From contig NC_044027.1 of the NCBI RefSeq assembly GCF_900496995.4, positions 14,160,743 through 14,224,742 of the forward strand: a stretch of 64,000 bases of DNA, in the 5' to 3' direction. Shown here one piece after another: positions 44,601-54,625 of this stretch. Each line of letters opens with the position of its first letter. Position 1 is the stretch's first letter. The translations under genes and the position numbers were made by a program. The notes below the pieces were generated by a model. It searched no databases, was not told the origin of the DNA, and worked only from the letters and a program-made list of their open reading frames with translations. This stretch comes from Aquila chrysaetos chrysaetos. Its lineage: Eukaryota > Chordata > Aves > Accipitriformes > Accipitridae.

Positions 44601-47600
44601 TTGTATTCAACACAGGTTTTCTGATGTGATTCCCTCTTGAAATTAGGCTAAAGGCACAAGTCAGGAGAATTAAGTGATCTGTAACTCATTAAAGTACCTG
44701 TTTTTCTGGATGGCAGGTTAAAGTTCTTAAGTTCTTTCTTCCTTTTTTTAACAGCAAACCAAAATTGTGAAGCTAAAAATCCAGAGGGTTTGAATAGGCT
44801 ATGTAGAAGCTTCCCTTCCCTCACATTATTAGCTGCATTGTAGGATTAATGAGTCCTCTCTCTCATTCTCTCTCTGTCATCATTTAATCTGCAAACTGTA
44901 AATCCCATTTTACTGAAAATTTCCTTCCATATTTGTGCTGTCAATCTGTCTCTGCCCAGCTGGCTAACTAAGGGTGCCATTTATGTATGTTCAAGGAGGA
45001 GTCCCAGAAAAGGGAGTTCGCCGAGAAGCTGGAGTCCCTCTTGCACCGAGCCTACCACCTCCAGGAAGAGTTTGGGTCTTCACTTCCATCAGACAGCATG
45101 CTGCTGGATCTGGGTATGGAAGCTGGGTTAGAAATACATTAAAATGCCAGTTTCCTGTCTGGTTTTATGTCTTTAAGCCAGGCAATGAAGTAGTGACAAA
45201 GTGCTGTTTGTGGGGGTGGGAGAGAGAGAGCACAGGAGCTAAGAGGAATGGTAGTCCATAAACTCCAATACATGCCACTTCTTCCTTTCCTCCAGAGAAG
45301 ACTTTAATGCTTCCATTGACGGATGGGTCATTGCGGCTTCGGACGGATGATGAAGACAGCTCAATTTCTGAGGACTCCTTCTTCTCTGCAGCAGAGGTGA
45401 CTTAAGTTTCAGCTGTTTGTCAGTCCAGCTGCTTGGAGGGGAGCCACAAAGGCAGTGGAGCTAAACACATCTTGGTAGAGGAAGATGATAAAACATGGAG
45501 CAACAGCCCCAAGCTGGGAGGTTCATGATGGATGTTAGGAAAAGGTTTTTAATTAGGGACATAGTGCAGCCCTTTCCAACCAGAATTTCCATGTCATCTT
45601 CCTATCTACTGTAGAAAACATGCCATAACAGATAGGAAAGTACTGTAAATCTAATGTAATGTGGCTTGTAAATCTAATGTAATGTGTAAGTTTTAGGGAT
45701 ATTGAGCTGTGTCAGAGCTGAGACAGCTTTGAAACTGGTTGGAAAAGAAACATCTTTGCATGAAATAATTGGCACTGACAAAAGTTTGCTAGCTGAAGAA
45801 GGCACATCTTGCTTGTGTGCAGTCTCTGAGTATTTACAAATATTTAACAAGATATTTTGTTCCTCCCATGCCTCTTGCCACCCCTACAGCTCTTTGACTC
45901 TCTCCACTTTGAGGAAATACCGTTCCACCTCTCTAAGCCAGTGGCGGCATATGAAGAAGCTCTGCAGTTAGTGAAAGAAGGGAAAGTTGCATGCCGGACA
46001 CTGAGGTGAAGTGCAAGCTGGAGTTGTGGATCCTTGTGTCGAGGCTCCTTTGAGCAGTGTGAACATGTTATTTGCCTTTGAGCAGCCCTATAACCAGAAT
46101 AACCCTTTGGGGACGGAAACTCTTAGCATCCTTCCTGCTGGTTTGGACTTCTCAGGGAACTAGCCCCAGATTTTAGGACACATATTAGGAAAGGGTAATT
46201 GTTCCAGGAAATTAGTAAAGAGAAATGTACCTGTTCTGTGTGGCTGGCTGGCATAGTCCTGCGCTGCAACAGCCTTTGCGGAGATGCTCTGGTCCCCCAG
46301 GGAGCTGTGCAAAGGGAATGTGGTTGTTAATTCCCAGTCTGTGCCTAGGAGAAAGTATTTTTGGGGGGGGAGCATAGTTGTTAGGAACACAGACATCAGG
46401 AGAGCTGAAATTTATGCAGTCCTTCCCCTTTCCCTCTAGGACAGAGCTCCTTGGCTGCTACAGCGACCAGGATTTCCTTGCAAAGCTGCATTGTGTCAGG
46501 CAGGCCTTCCAGGTGAGAACAGCTCAAGGCTCCCAGGTTCCTGTTCTCCACGTTCTCCTCTGCCAGCACAGGGGTGAAGTCTTTGCCTCTCTAGAGCAAG
46601 TAAAAGCAGAAGCAGCAGCAGCTCAAGCTCCCCTGGTGTAATGCTCTAATCCCATCCTGATCAGTTTGATTTGGAGAGGGAGAGGATCCCCTGGTCCCTG
46701 TACCCAGCTTGAGCAGTGGTTACATGGCCACTGACGCTGGTTTAGTTCTGGGAAGTTAAAGTTTGGGAATTTCAAAGCTGCCCAGAAGCTGATACTCCCA
46801 CTTAAGAGCTTTTCACTGGGCTGGAGTCAAACCTCTGAGGTGGGGGGAGCAAGGTTTCCTTCTCCTTGCCGCAGTCCTCTTCTGGCAATGTGTGTCTAGA
46901 GCCTGAACAGCAGCTTTTGTGCCCTGGCCCCACTGCCATCCTGTGGCTCCTGTGCCTCCATTCTTGCCGCTTCCAGTCTTCCAGCCTAATTTTAAACTCA
47001 CTTCCTGGAGAGAGCAGTTTTGATTTCTAGGCTCCAGCTTAATAAAGGTTAATGATACTGGTGTATGCAGCATTGCACTGCTTTGTGTCCTGTCCTTTTT
47101 TTCTCCCAACTCAGAATTCATGTGGGCATAGGCACTCACAGGAGGATTCTTGTGTTCCCTTTGCAGGAGCTGCTGAAGGATGAAAGCAATCAGCTGTTTT
47201 TTGGGGAGGTTGGGAAGCAAATGGTGATAGGACTGATGTCAAAAGCTGAAAAGGTATGAAGTTTGTGTAATGACTCAGCTGTGTCTTGAGCACAGGCACA
47301 CTTGTTCCTCCATCCCCACCCAGAACTTGTCCAGTGTGTTGAAAGAAGAAAACTTCATCTGTATGCTGGTTACTACAGCGTACCAGTTCTCAAATCACTG
47401 GCTTAGTCACTGGTCATCCCCTGAACAGGGAGATCATTGCTTGCACGGTGTTAGTCCCTTAGTGGCTCAGTTTGCATACAGATGTCCTAGCTACTTCCTT
47501 GAAGAAAGTGGAGCAACATAGGTGCTTTGAGTCACAGCTGAGCCGGGGGCCATCCATGCCTCCCAGAAATAAATTCTCTCTGCACAAAAAGTGTTTTGGC

Positions 47601-50600
47601 TAAAAACTTCAACCACGTGTGTTGATGTTAGCTCGAAATAGAGTAGTCAAACTTTGGTGAAATGTGCCCACAGCTGTTGTACCTTCTGAAGTGTTTTGTT
47701 TCTCTTCTCTCCCAGAATCCCAAAGCTTTTCTGGAAAGCTACGAGGAGATGCTGCATTATGCACTGAAGCAAGAGACCTGGCCGACCACCCAGCAGGAGC
47801 TGGAGGGAAGAGGGGTTGGTAAAGACGTTATCTCTACAAAGTTGCAGATGAGTTGGAAGATAATGGATGTGTAGGGGCACCCCAGGAGTGAAAGAACTGC
47901 TGCTGAAATACGATTACATTGTGTACTTCAGCTCATTGAATTTTGTTGCTTCAAACCAAGAGTAAAGTCTGTCTCTTTTCTTTTAAACCTGTTCCCTTTA
48001 CAGACTGTTCTGCTCTCTGACAGGTGGTGTGCATGAGTTTCTTTGATATTGTGCTGGACTTCATCCTCATGGATGCTTTTGAGGATCTGGAGAACCCACC
48101 CTCCTCCGTGCTGGCTGTGCTGCGCAACCGCTGGCTGTCTGACAGCTTCAAGGAGACGGTGCGTTAAACAGGGAGTCCTTGCGCTGAGCGTGAGATTGCA
48201 GTGCCAAGGCTAGGAGAGTAAAACCTCAGCTGTCCTGGCTGAGCTGAATTTTCTCTTTAGAAATACCATGCTTTCCTGAAGCTCTAAGCAACAATCTTCT
48301 GGTACATGTAAATTGTGTACAGGAAAGCTTTCCTTATTTTGAAAGCATCTGGTTGGCTCCAATAGACTTACTTCCCTAGCGGCCTTTATCAGTGATGCCA
48401 TGGAGATGTTAAAAGATGACAATGCATATTTTCATGAATGAGAATAAGAGGATCAAAATGTAGGGAAAAACGCGTCTGGTTTTTTTGCACCTGGTTATTC
48501 ATTCTGGTGGTACCTCAGGAGACACTGAGGCTCAAATAGCAGCACTTTCCTCTAGTCCTGGCCCGCAGCTGCATATTTAAGACCGATTAGTTTCATAGAC
48601 TGAGAAGATGATGGTTGGGAAGCACCTTTTAACAACAGTCTGCTTACAGTCTGCGTTCTGGGGTGTTTGGCAACTATGTCAGATCATATTAGCAATCTTC
48701 AAAAACACTTCGGCTTCTCTGGAATGGATCTGGAGTGGCTAAATCTACTTTCAGTTCACTTTGATTTTGTCACTAATATTAGAGTTGTTGGCACAAAAGG
48801 GCCACTGCTTTGATATTTTGATGGCAATGTGTTGGTAAACTGTTTTTTTTGTTTTGTTGGGTTTTTTTTAAAGTAATCCCAGTAACTGATGGTGTCTCTC
48901 TGTTAATTGTAGGCTCTAGCAACTGCCTGCTGGTCAGTTCTGAAAGCAAAAAGGAGGCTTCTGATGGTAAGCAAAATTAATTACAAGGGAGAGAACCTAA
49001 TGTATTTGAAGTTGAAAAGATAACACCTATATCTTGACAAAGTACAAGATCTAAGTGGTTTAAGACTGAACTGAATCATTTTTTGTGATGCTTTAGAGCA
49101 CTGGGGTCCTGCTGTCATTGCTCCAGTGCCATGCCAGTATTTTACTGAATCAGTCTGAGTTTATTCTCCCTTTTTCTTAACGTGAGGATTCAAAAGACAA
49201 CGTTGCCTGTCAAGGACAGGTATTCCTTCTCCCAGCTCACAGTACCGTAGGAATGGTCAAAGACACCAAACAACAAGGGACTACTCCTGAATTGTAGTTT
49301 CCCTGCTGGCAGCACGATGAATGGCTCATGCGCTTCTCCGCTTCCCAGCACTGATTGCTGACTAGCTATTACTTGATGCATTTCCCTTAAATTTGTGGCT
49401 TTCTAAAGTATCACAGCAGATGAGTTACTTGTCCTGGGGAACAGGAAGCTGCAACTTCATAACCCCAGTTCTGCCATGGGGTCTGTGGCCTCTGGCAAGT
49501 TTTCAACTCGTATCCCACAACCAGCTGGTATGACTGGGTTTGCTTCGTGAGATGGTACAAAGAGAAATGAGAGTGTTGGAAGCTGTATTGGTGCTGTCAT
49601 GCAGTAGCTCTGTCTTGGATATTTGCATGCCCTTTCCTGGCTTGGTCCAGAGATTATAAATAGTGTCTATAAAGGCTGCCTGATGGTTGCCTTTCATTTT
49701 CTTCTATTTATTTTCCTCCCAAAATAGTAGTTTAGAAACATGAAGACAGAAAGCTCTAGTCATCCTTCAAGGGATCTTAAAGATAAATGTAATTCTGCAG
49801 GAAGAGGTGTTCTTAAGTAGCTCTCAACTTCAGTTACTAAAGCACAGTGCTTTCTGGCAGGGAATTTGGTAGCTGATATGGAATAAGCTGCTAATTCTGT
49901 CTGAGAACCAAGACCAACCAATTCTTTCCTTCCCTGTGGCAGGTACCAGATGGCTTTATCTCTCATTTCTACTCCGTATCGGAGCATGTCAGTCCTGTTC
50001 TAGCCTTTGGTTTTCTGGGGCCCCGGCAGCAACTATCTGAAGTCTGCAGTTTCTTCAAGGTAAGATGGCTTTTCTGTACCTAATCTCTGTGGGACTGCTA
50101 ATGTCTTCTGCCTTAAAGCTGCAGATGTGTGCTTTTGGTGACTGATGCGGCATTAAGAAACTTGGGTCTGTACAAAAGCCTTCTAAAAATCACTGGGTTT
50201 TGGGATGCAGATTGCTGAATTCAGATTGATAAGAATTCCGAGCACAATTTACCATAGCTGATAGCAAAAATATGTGATAAGATCTCTTTATACCATCAGT
50301 ATTGGAAAAGATTATGGGTGCATATACTGAAAGAATATCTTGTCTAAGAGTACATGGGATCTTAAAAGTTACGTATTTGATCTTAAAGCCTAAATCCTCT
50401 TGTTCTTGTAGATAATATCATGAGAGGCTGTGTTGCCTTCATTGAATGTTTGCATGGATATTGCCATGGACATCAGCATTGCTTTCCTGACTTCAGGAGC
50501 TCTGCTGTTCTGTTTCAGAGGCATGAGAGGATCTAGCCTAGCCACAAAAGTAATACCCAGCCTGAAGCAGATCTTTGCTTGGATGGCAGATATGCAAAAT

Positions 50601-50897
50601 TCCTTATGGGGTTCTCTGCTTGCTGCAGTCCAGGCAGCTGGTATCAGCAGGTGGGAGGAGGTCTCCTTACTGTAAACCTTCCTTTTGTCTTTGCAGCACC
50701 AGATAGTACAATATCTGAAGGACATGTTTGACTTGGACAACGTGAGATACACAACAGTGCAGTCGCTGGCAGAAGATATTTTGCAGCTCTCGCGGCGGCG
50801 CAGTGAGATCCTCTTGGGATATCTGGGCACCGAGACTTCCCCTGAGGTGAATGGCATGCTTCCTGGTGAAAATGAGCCACTGAAGGAGCTCATCTGA
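38533..50897 (+). CDS. MIGA2: MIGA2, mitoguardin-2 (complete; gene-level entry)
   Basis: Fifteen coding exons: 38533-38628, 39252-39462, 40420-40532, 42920-43037, 43332-43471, 44996-45113, 45296-45396, 45890-46005, 46440-46512, 47167-47253, 47716-47814, 48024-48158, 48913-48966, 49943-50059 and 50697-50897. They total 1,779 bases, 592 residues plus TGA (human about 593, from memory). Visible: N-terminal hydrophobic segment (about 47-62, VLFATALGTVALALAA) followed by basic KRRRRRKK (66-73); a Ser-rich linker; a FFAT-like motif SFFSAAE (293-299) after an acidic tract; and a conserved C-terminal domain from about 300. Known of the family: outer-mitochondrial-membrane protein that binds ER VAP proteins through FFAT, reaches lipid droplets and moves lipids, and promotes mitochondrial fusion. 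It is divergently transcribed from SH3GLB2. Introns of more than 300 bases show nothing else coding. Confidence 0.97.
39252..39462 (+). CDS. MIGA2: MIGA2 exon 3 (membrane anchor)
   Basis: 211 bases: 70 codons plus one base. It encodes the hydrophobic segment LFATALGTVALALAA and the polyarginine/lysine stretch that follows it. Acceptor gtttaaag|TCT, donor AAAG|gttggc (weak at +3). Confidence 0.94.
40420..40532 (+). CDS. MIGA2: MIGA2 exon 4 (Ser-rich linker)
   Basis: 113 bases. It completes a glycine, then YSSKRVQSPGSKSNDTLSGI to SSHSLTS. Acceptor actgcag|GAT, donor ACCTCG|gtaagg. Confidence 0.94.
40533..42919 (+). other. MIGA2 intron 4
   Basis: 2.4 kb, the longest MIGA2 intron; no exon, RNA gene or repeat recognised. 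Confidence 0.65.
42920..43037 (+). CDS. MIGA2: MIGA2 exon 5
   Basis: 118 bases: 39 codons (MVVVNSSSPTPASAGMWEAQ to SAESLYIQ) plus one base. Acceptor tcctgcag|ATG, donor CAAG|gtaaac. The leading ATG is internal, not a start. Confidence 0.94.
43332..43471 (+). CDS. MIGA2: MIGA2 exon 6
   Basis: 140 bases: completes a glycine, then MELFEEALQKWEQALTIRQR to NIPE. Acceptor ttgccag|GCA, donor CCAGAG|gtaggt. Confidence 0.94.
43472..44995 (+). other. MIGA2 intron 6
   Basis: 1.5 kb. It includes a TC-rich stretch near 44855-44877; nothing else recognised. Confidence 0.6.
44996..45113 (+). CDS. MIGA2: MIGA2 exon 7
   Basis: 118 bases: EESQKREFAEKLESLLHRAY to MLLDL plus one base. The acceptor is AAG|GAG|GAG; using the second AG would remove one Glu, but GAG is a poor acceptor. 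Donor CTGG|gtatgg. Confidence 0.93.
45296..45396 (+). CDS. MIGA2: MIGA2 exon 8 (FFAT motif)
   Basis: 101 bases: EKTLMLPLTDGSLRLRTDDE then DSSISEDSFFSAAE. The last seven residues form the FFAT-like core, with Ser at position 4 (phospho-FFAT type), and the exon ends exactly with them. Acceptor ctccag|AGA, donor GCAGAG|gtgact. Confidence 0.95.
45644..45686 (+). repeat. Short tandem duplication in MIGA2 intron 8
   Basis: Two perfect 20-base copies (TGTAAATCTAATGTAATGTG) at 45644-45663 and 45667-45686, 23-base period. Confidence 0.85.
45890..46005 (+). CDS. MIGA2: MIGA2 exon 9
   Basis: 116 bases: LFDSLHFEEIPFHLSKPVAA to CRTL plus AG of a split Arg. Acceptor cctacag|CTC, donor CTGAG|gtgaag. Confidence 0.94.
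46440..46512 (+). CDS. MIGA2: MIGA2 exon 10
   Basis: 73 bases: completes Arg, then TELLGCYSDQDFLAKLHCVR and QAFQ. Acceptor ccctctag|GAC, donor TTCCAG|gtgaga. Confidence 0.95.
47167..47253 (+). CDS. MIGA2: MIGA2 exon 11
   Basis: 29 codons, phase 0: ELLKDESNQLFFGEVGKQMV to SKAEK. Acceptor tttgcag|GAG, donor GAAAAG|gtatga. Confidence 0.95.
47716..47814 (+). CDS. MIGA2: MIGA2 exon 12
   Basis: 33 codons, phase 0: NPKAFLESYEEMLHYALKQE to LEGRG. Acceptor ctcccag|AAT. The frame-keeping donor is AGAGGG|gttggt, with a second, stronger-looking donor gtaaag four bases downstream that would shift the frame. Confidence 0.9.
48024..48158 (+). CDS. MIGA2: MIGA2 exon 13
   Basis: 45 codons, phase 0: VVCMSFFDIVLDFILMDAFE to RWLSDSFKET, the most conserved block of the protein. 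Acceptor tctgacag|GTG, donor GAGACG|gtgcgt. Confidence 0.95.
48913..48966 (+). CDS. MIGA2: MIGA2 exon 14
   Basis: 18 codons, phase 0: ALATACWSVLKAKRRLLM. Acceptor aattgtag|GCT, donor CTGATG|gtaagc. Confidence 0.94.
49943..50059 (+). CDS. MIGA2: MIGA2 exon 15
   Basis: 39 codons, phase 0: VPDGFISHFYSVSEHVSPVL to CSFFK. Acceptor tgtggcag|GTA, donor TTCAAG|gtaaga. Confidence 0.95.
50697..50897 (+). CDS. MIGA2: MIGA2 terminal coding exon
   Basis: 66 codons plus TGA (50895-50897): HQIVQYLKDMFDLDNVRYTT, then LSRRRSEILLGYLG and the variable tail LKELI. Acceptor ctttgcag|CAC. Confidence 0.95.
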   Translation, partial: HQIVQYLKDMFDLDNVRYTTVQSLAEDILQLSRRRSEILLGYLGTETSPEVNGMLPGENEPLKELI

Positions 50898-53800
50898 TGT
50901 CAATCAGGGGAGGAAAACAGTTTTGTACAAGGACCTTTTTCCTCCCAGAGATGGATAAAACTACCTGCAATGTGCATTGGTGGCAGCAAGACTATCTCAA
51001 CACACAGCAACCTGGTGGGACCTTCTGCTTTTTGTAGCCAGTAGTGTTTGCTGGGATGGATCCAGGACCACTTGCCAGCTTATGGTTTGAATTTCTTCTT
51101 TGTTCCACCTTCCTGTTCTTTTTATTATTATTATTTTTAATGTGTCATATAAACCATGAACTGCCTGGGCCTAGGTTTTTGCCCAATTCTCTTGAATAGG
51201 GCAACATATGTACCCGTTTTGCCTGTGCGTTTTCTGGGAGATAATCCCTGACGTTTACGATTGTGTGTGGAAGCGGGAACATCATTGGTAAATTCTCCAC
51301 TTGACCCTTAGCTTCTCAAGGAGGCTTTGTTTGCTTTGGGATTTTTATTATCGTTCTTCTCTGCTGTGTTTCTACAGACATTACTGCTGATTTTTACCTT
51401 ACATGTTTTAACACATGCAATGTGACTAGCAAAGATTTCTCTCCCAGGGAGGAAGAAATACTTCTGTAAAGCACTGAAGTAAAATGCAGACTTTTGTAAC
51501 CAGTCTGAAACTCTAAGGAAGTTGGTCTGTTCCCTCTGTGTTGCTGCTCTTTGCAGGCCAGGTGACGGGCTCATCCTTGCTTAGGAGATTGCTGAGGTCT
51601 ACGTTTGCCCTTAAGGCAAGCTAGTGTGAGGACGGGGTGGATTTGCATCCTGCCTGTGCATGCACAAAGTCTTTAACATCCATCAAAGTGCCTTGCTGTA
51701 TTTCAGAATGAGCCAGCAGCAGTTTTTGCTCGGTAGGAGGTGTGGGGTGTACACAAGCAGAGAGAACTGGTATAGTGTGATGCCTATTCCTATTATGCAC
51801 AAGGTAGTAAGAGGTGTAGATGTTGGATGTGATATATGAAAGGGGTTATGTGTGCAGGTAGCTGGAGAGCTGGGGTCAAGCTGCTAGAGAGGAAACAACT
51901 CTTTATAATCTGTCAGTCCTAAGAAACATAGCATAGTTCTGGGTATAGATCAAATGCATATGTATATACATACACCTTGTAGTGCTGGGATGGGCTTTTC
52001 TCAAATGATGTGATCCTGGCTGCACAGCTGGCACTTGAAATCTGACTGCTCTGGGACATGTGCTGAGTTGGATACTAGCATAGGATAGCAGCAGTGGAGT
52101 GTGCTGGACTTGAGGCAGTCCTGGATTTTGTGTGAGGTTTGCAGTGATTTGTTGAGTCCTCTGTGAGTGCAATGCCACAGATGAAGGTTGAGGGTCCAGC
52201 TCATGGTTTCTCCTGCTTCAGTCCACATAGAGCTCCAAGTCCCAGCCTCAGAATGAGGAGGTCTTCAGGGAAGAGAAAATGAGGACTTTAACAAAAACAT
52301 AGGCTTCACTGTTTTTTCTCCAGACTGATTAATTATCCCTTGTGTCTGTTCAGGTAAAAGGCATAAGTCTTATCTAGCCGTATGTTTGCAAGGGGAAAAA
52401 AATATGTAAGAATCTGGAGTTTCCATATGAGTGGAAAGTCAGTGCATGGGCTTGGAGAATACAAATGTCTGTCTTCCTCCACAGATATGTAATATGGATT
52501 CTGCTGGTAAAAGCAGGAGGAAGTAAGCAGGGAAAAAGTAAACAGGAGGATGTAAAAGGAGTAGATAAATGCTCCCGAGATGCTTGCAAGAGGGTAAGTG
52601 TAGAGCACGTAACATCTGTTGCTCTATAAGCACATCAGACTGATGTGGCTTATCCTGAAGACCAAATTAATGCAATAAACAAGACAGTGCTGAGGCAGAA
52701 GTGAGGAGCAGCTGACCCAAATGAGGCTGCATGAAATGAACTGTTATGAGAAGGATTTAAGAGACAGCAATTGAAACTAGGAAAGTTCTCTGAGGTGTCT
52801 TGCTCCTGGCAGCATGCAGTGAGACAAGAAAGAGAGGATGTTGTATTAGCACGACACACCTGCTATAGGTAAACTGTGATTCAAAAGTACATTATATTCT
52901 GAAAGCAAGTTACTTTGCCAAAAAAAAATGTTTATAGTGCTTTGTGCTCTTGTATGGCTGGTTTTGAAGAAAGAGTAACTTCAGCAGCTTTGTATAGTGG
53001 TTAAAGAGATGCTAAAATGTGAAGATTAATGTAATAAGATGGATTGTAATTCTAAACAATCAATGCTGTTTATTTCTTATTTTTAGAATTGTTTTATGTG
53101 TATTTATTTACTACTTTGAGTGTATTTTGGCCTCAGTGCTTGGGGCAGCCTGCCTGCTTTGTGTACAGACAAGAACGCTGGCTGCTGACTTTGGTCTTTT
53201 TGCATCCTTGCGGGAGAGGATACTGAAACAGGGTCCCCATGAAGCAAACACTAACTTGCACTGCAGCTTTTTAAGCTAAGAAATTGTAAATTCATAATCA
53301 ATCAAATGGAAGAAAGACAGTTTTATTACAGCTTTATGCTTTTCCTTAGCCCTTATTGCAAATAGGGTACATTGTCCCCCCAGTGAAGGTAAAGAGGAAT
53401 CTTCCTAGAGAACGTCCACAGCTTCTTGAACGTTGAGTTCTCCCCCTCCACCCACCAACACTAACTTGCTCCTGCACAAGCTGAGGATGTCTGCTGAGAC
53501 AAACTGATTTTCTCTTTACTGGGGAGGATGTTAAACTTCTCTACACCCCTGCCCTGTTATTTCATTGCTGCTCTTTCTCCCTCCCCAATCCCAGTGTAGC
53601 TTTAGAGGAAAGGCAGAAGAAAGGTGTTTACAGCCTCTGAAGGGTACTGCAGATCAGCGCGTTCAGAGGAGCAGTTCCTGTGGAAGAAGCTCTCCCTGAC
53701 CTGAGGGGTGGTGGTCAGTGACCTGCTGCGTTCAGCTCCTTTGGATGCAACCCCAAGCGGGAGCTCAGGCTGCTTCCACCGATCCCATCCAGAGCAGGGC

Positions 53801-54625
53801 TTGGCCCAAATAGCAACCACCTCATACTCATCTGTTCTGCAGGGTAGAGTAAAAGGTTATGACGGAACAACTGCCTGCCCGCCCTCTGGCTTTGTAAGAG
53901 ATCACTAGAAAATCCTTCTTTCCCCAGCATATTGTGTTTTAGCAAAGGAAATTCTTCAGTATTAGTAGCAGATGAAATACATATTCAGGTAGAATCTCTA
54001 GAGATAAGATATTTGCCTATTTTATAATAAACCCTTATTCTCAAGGGGTTAAATCATTCTGGGCTGACACTTGCAAGATTTTAACACTGATGGGGATTTA
54101 AAGTGGCTTAGCAGCTATGAAATAAAATCCTTCCATAGTTTCTGATGCTTAAACAGAATTTCAAATAGGCATGACTTTCAGTTTTTATGTGGAGGTTGTA
54201 ACAAGCTTCACCAGTGGTTAAAGTACCTACTCAGTACTTTAGTATGTATGTAGAGACTACACCAAATGGCTCTAGGACGCTCTTTATGATCTTTAAAGCA
54301 CAAATACATTAATAAAAAAATATGAGGAAAAATCTGCCTTGTATCTACAAGATCAGTGTGGCTTTGAAGAGCATGACTTGTGCTGTCTCATACAAGGAGG
54401 TGGGAAAGCAGGATTTTATTTACCCCTCTTCATGAAAACATTCCTCTGCCATATGTGAAACTAATGAATGTAAACTTGTGCCTATTTTTTCTTGATTTCC
54501 TAAAGGTGTAAAAATCTGTTCTTGTTTTGCATCTTTCTTTTTCTTTGCAGCTAATTTTTTTTTAAATACCTTTAATCTTAGGATGTGGGCATTACAAGTC
54601 AAATAAAACTTTCCTTCACGATTGT
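50898..54625 (+). other. MIGA2: MIGA2 3' untranslated region (extent inferred)
   Basis: No coding content after the MIGA2 stop. Several AATAAA hexamers occur (52674, 54026, 54121, 54602 and 54859). The 54602 site has the best downstream element, giving a UTR of about 3.7 kb; a shorter UTR ending near 52700 is possible. Confidence 0.45.
54602..54607 (+). terminator. Favoured MIGA2 poly(A) signal AATAAA
   Basis: AATAAA followed about 15 bases later by the GT/T-rich element ATTGTGTTTTTTGTTTC, the best cleavage context among the candidate hexamers downstream of MIGA2. Confidence 0.45.

Noticed and set aside
45526-45550. Short stretch resembling a CR1 LINE fragment (GATGTTAGGAAAAGG)
   Set aside because: Only about 20 bases of similarity to remembered CR1 sequence; too short to call without a repeat search.
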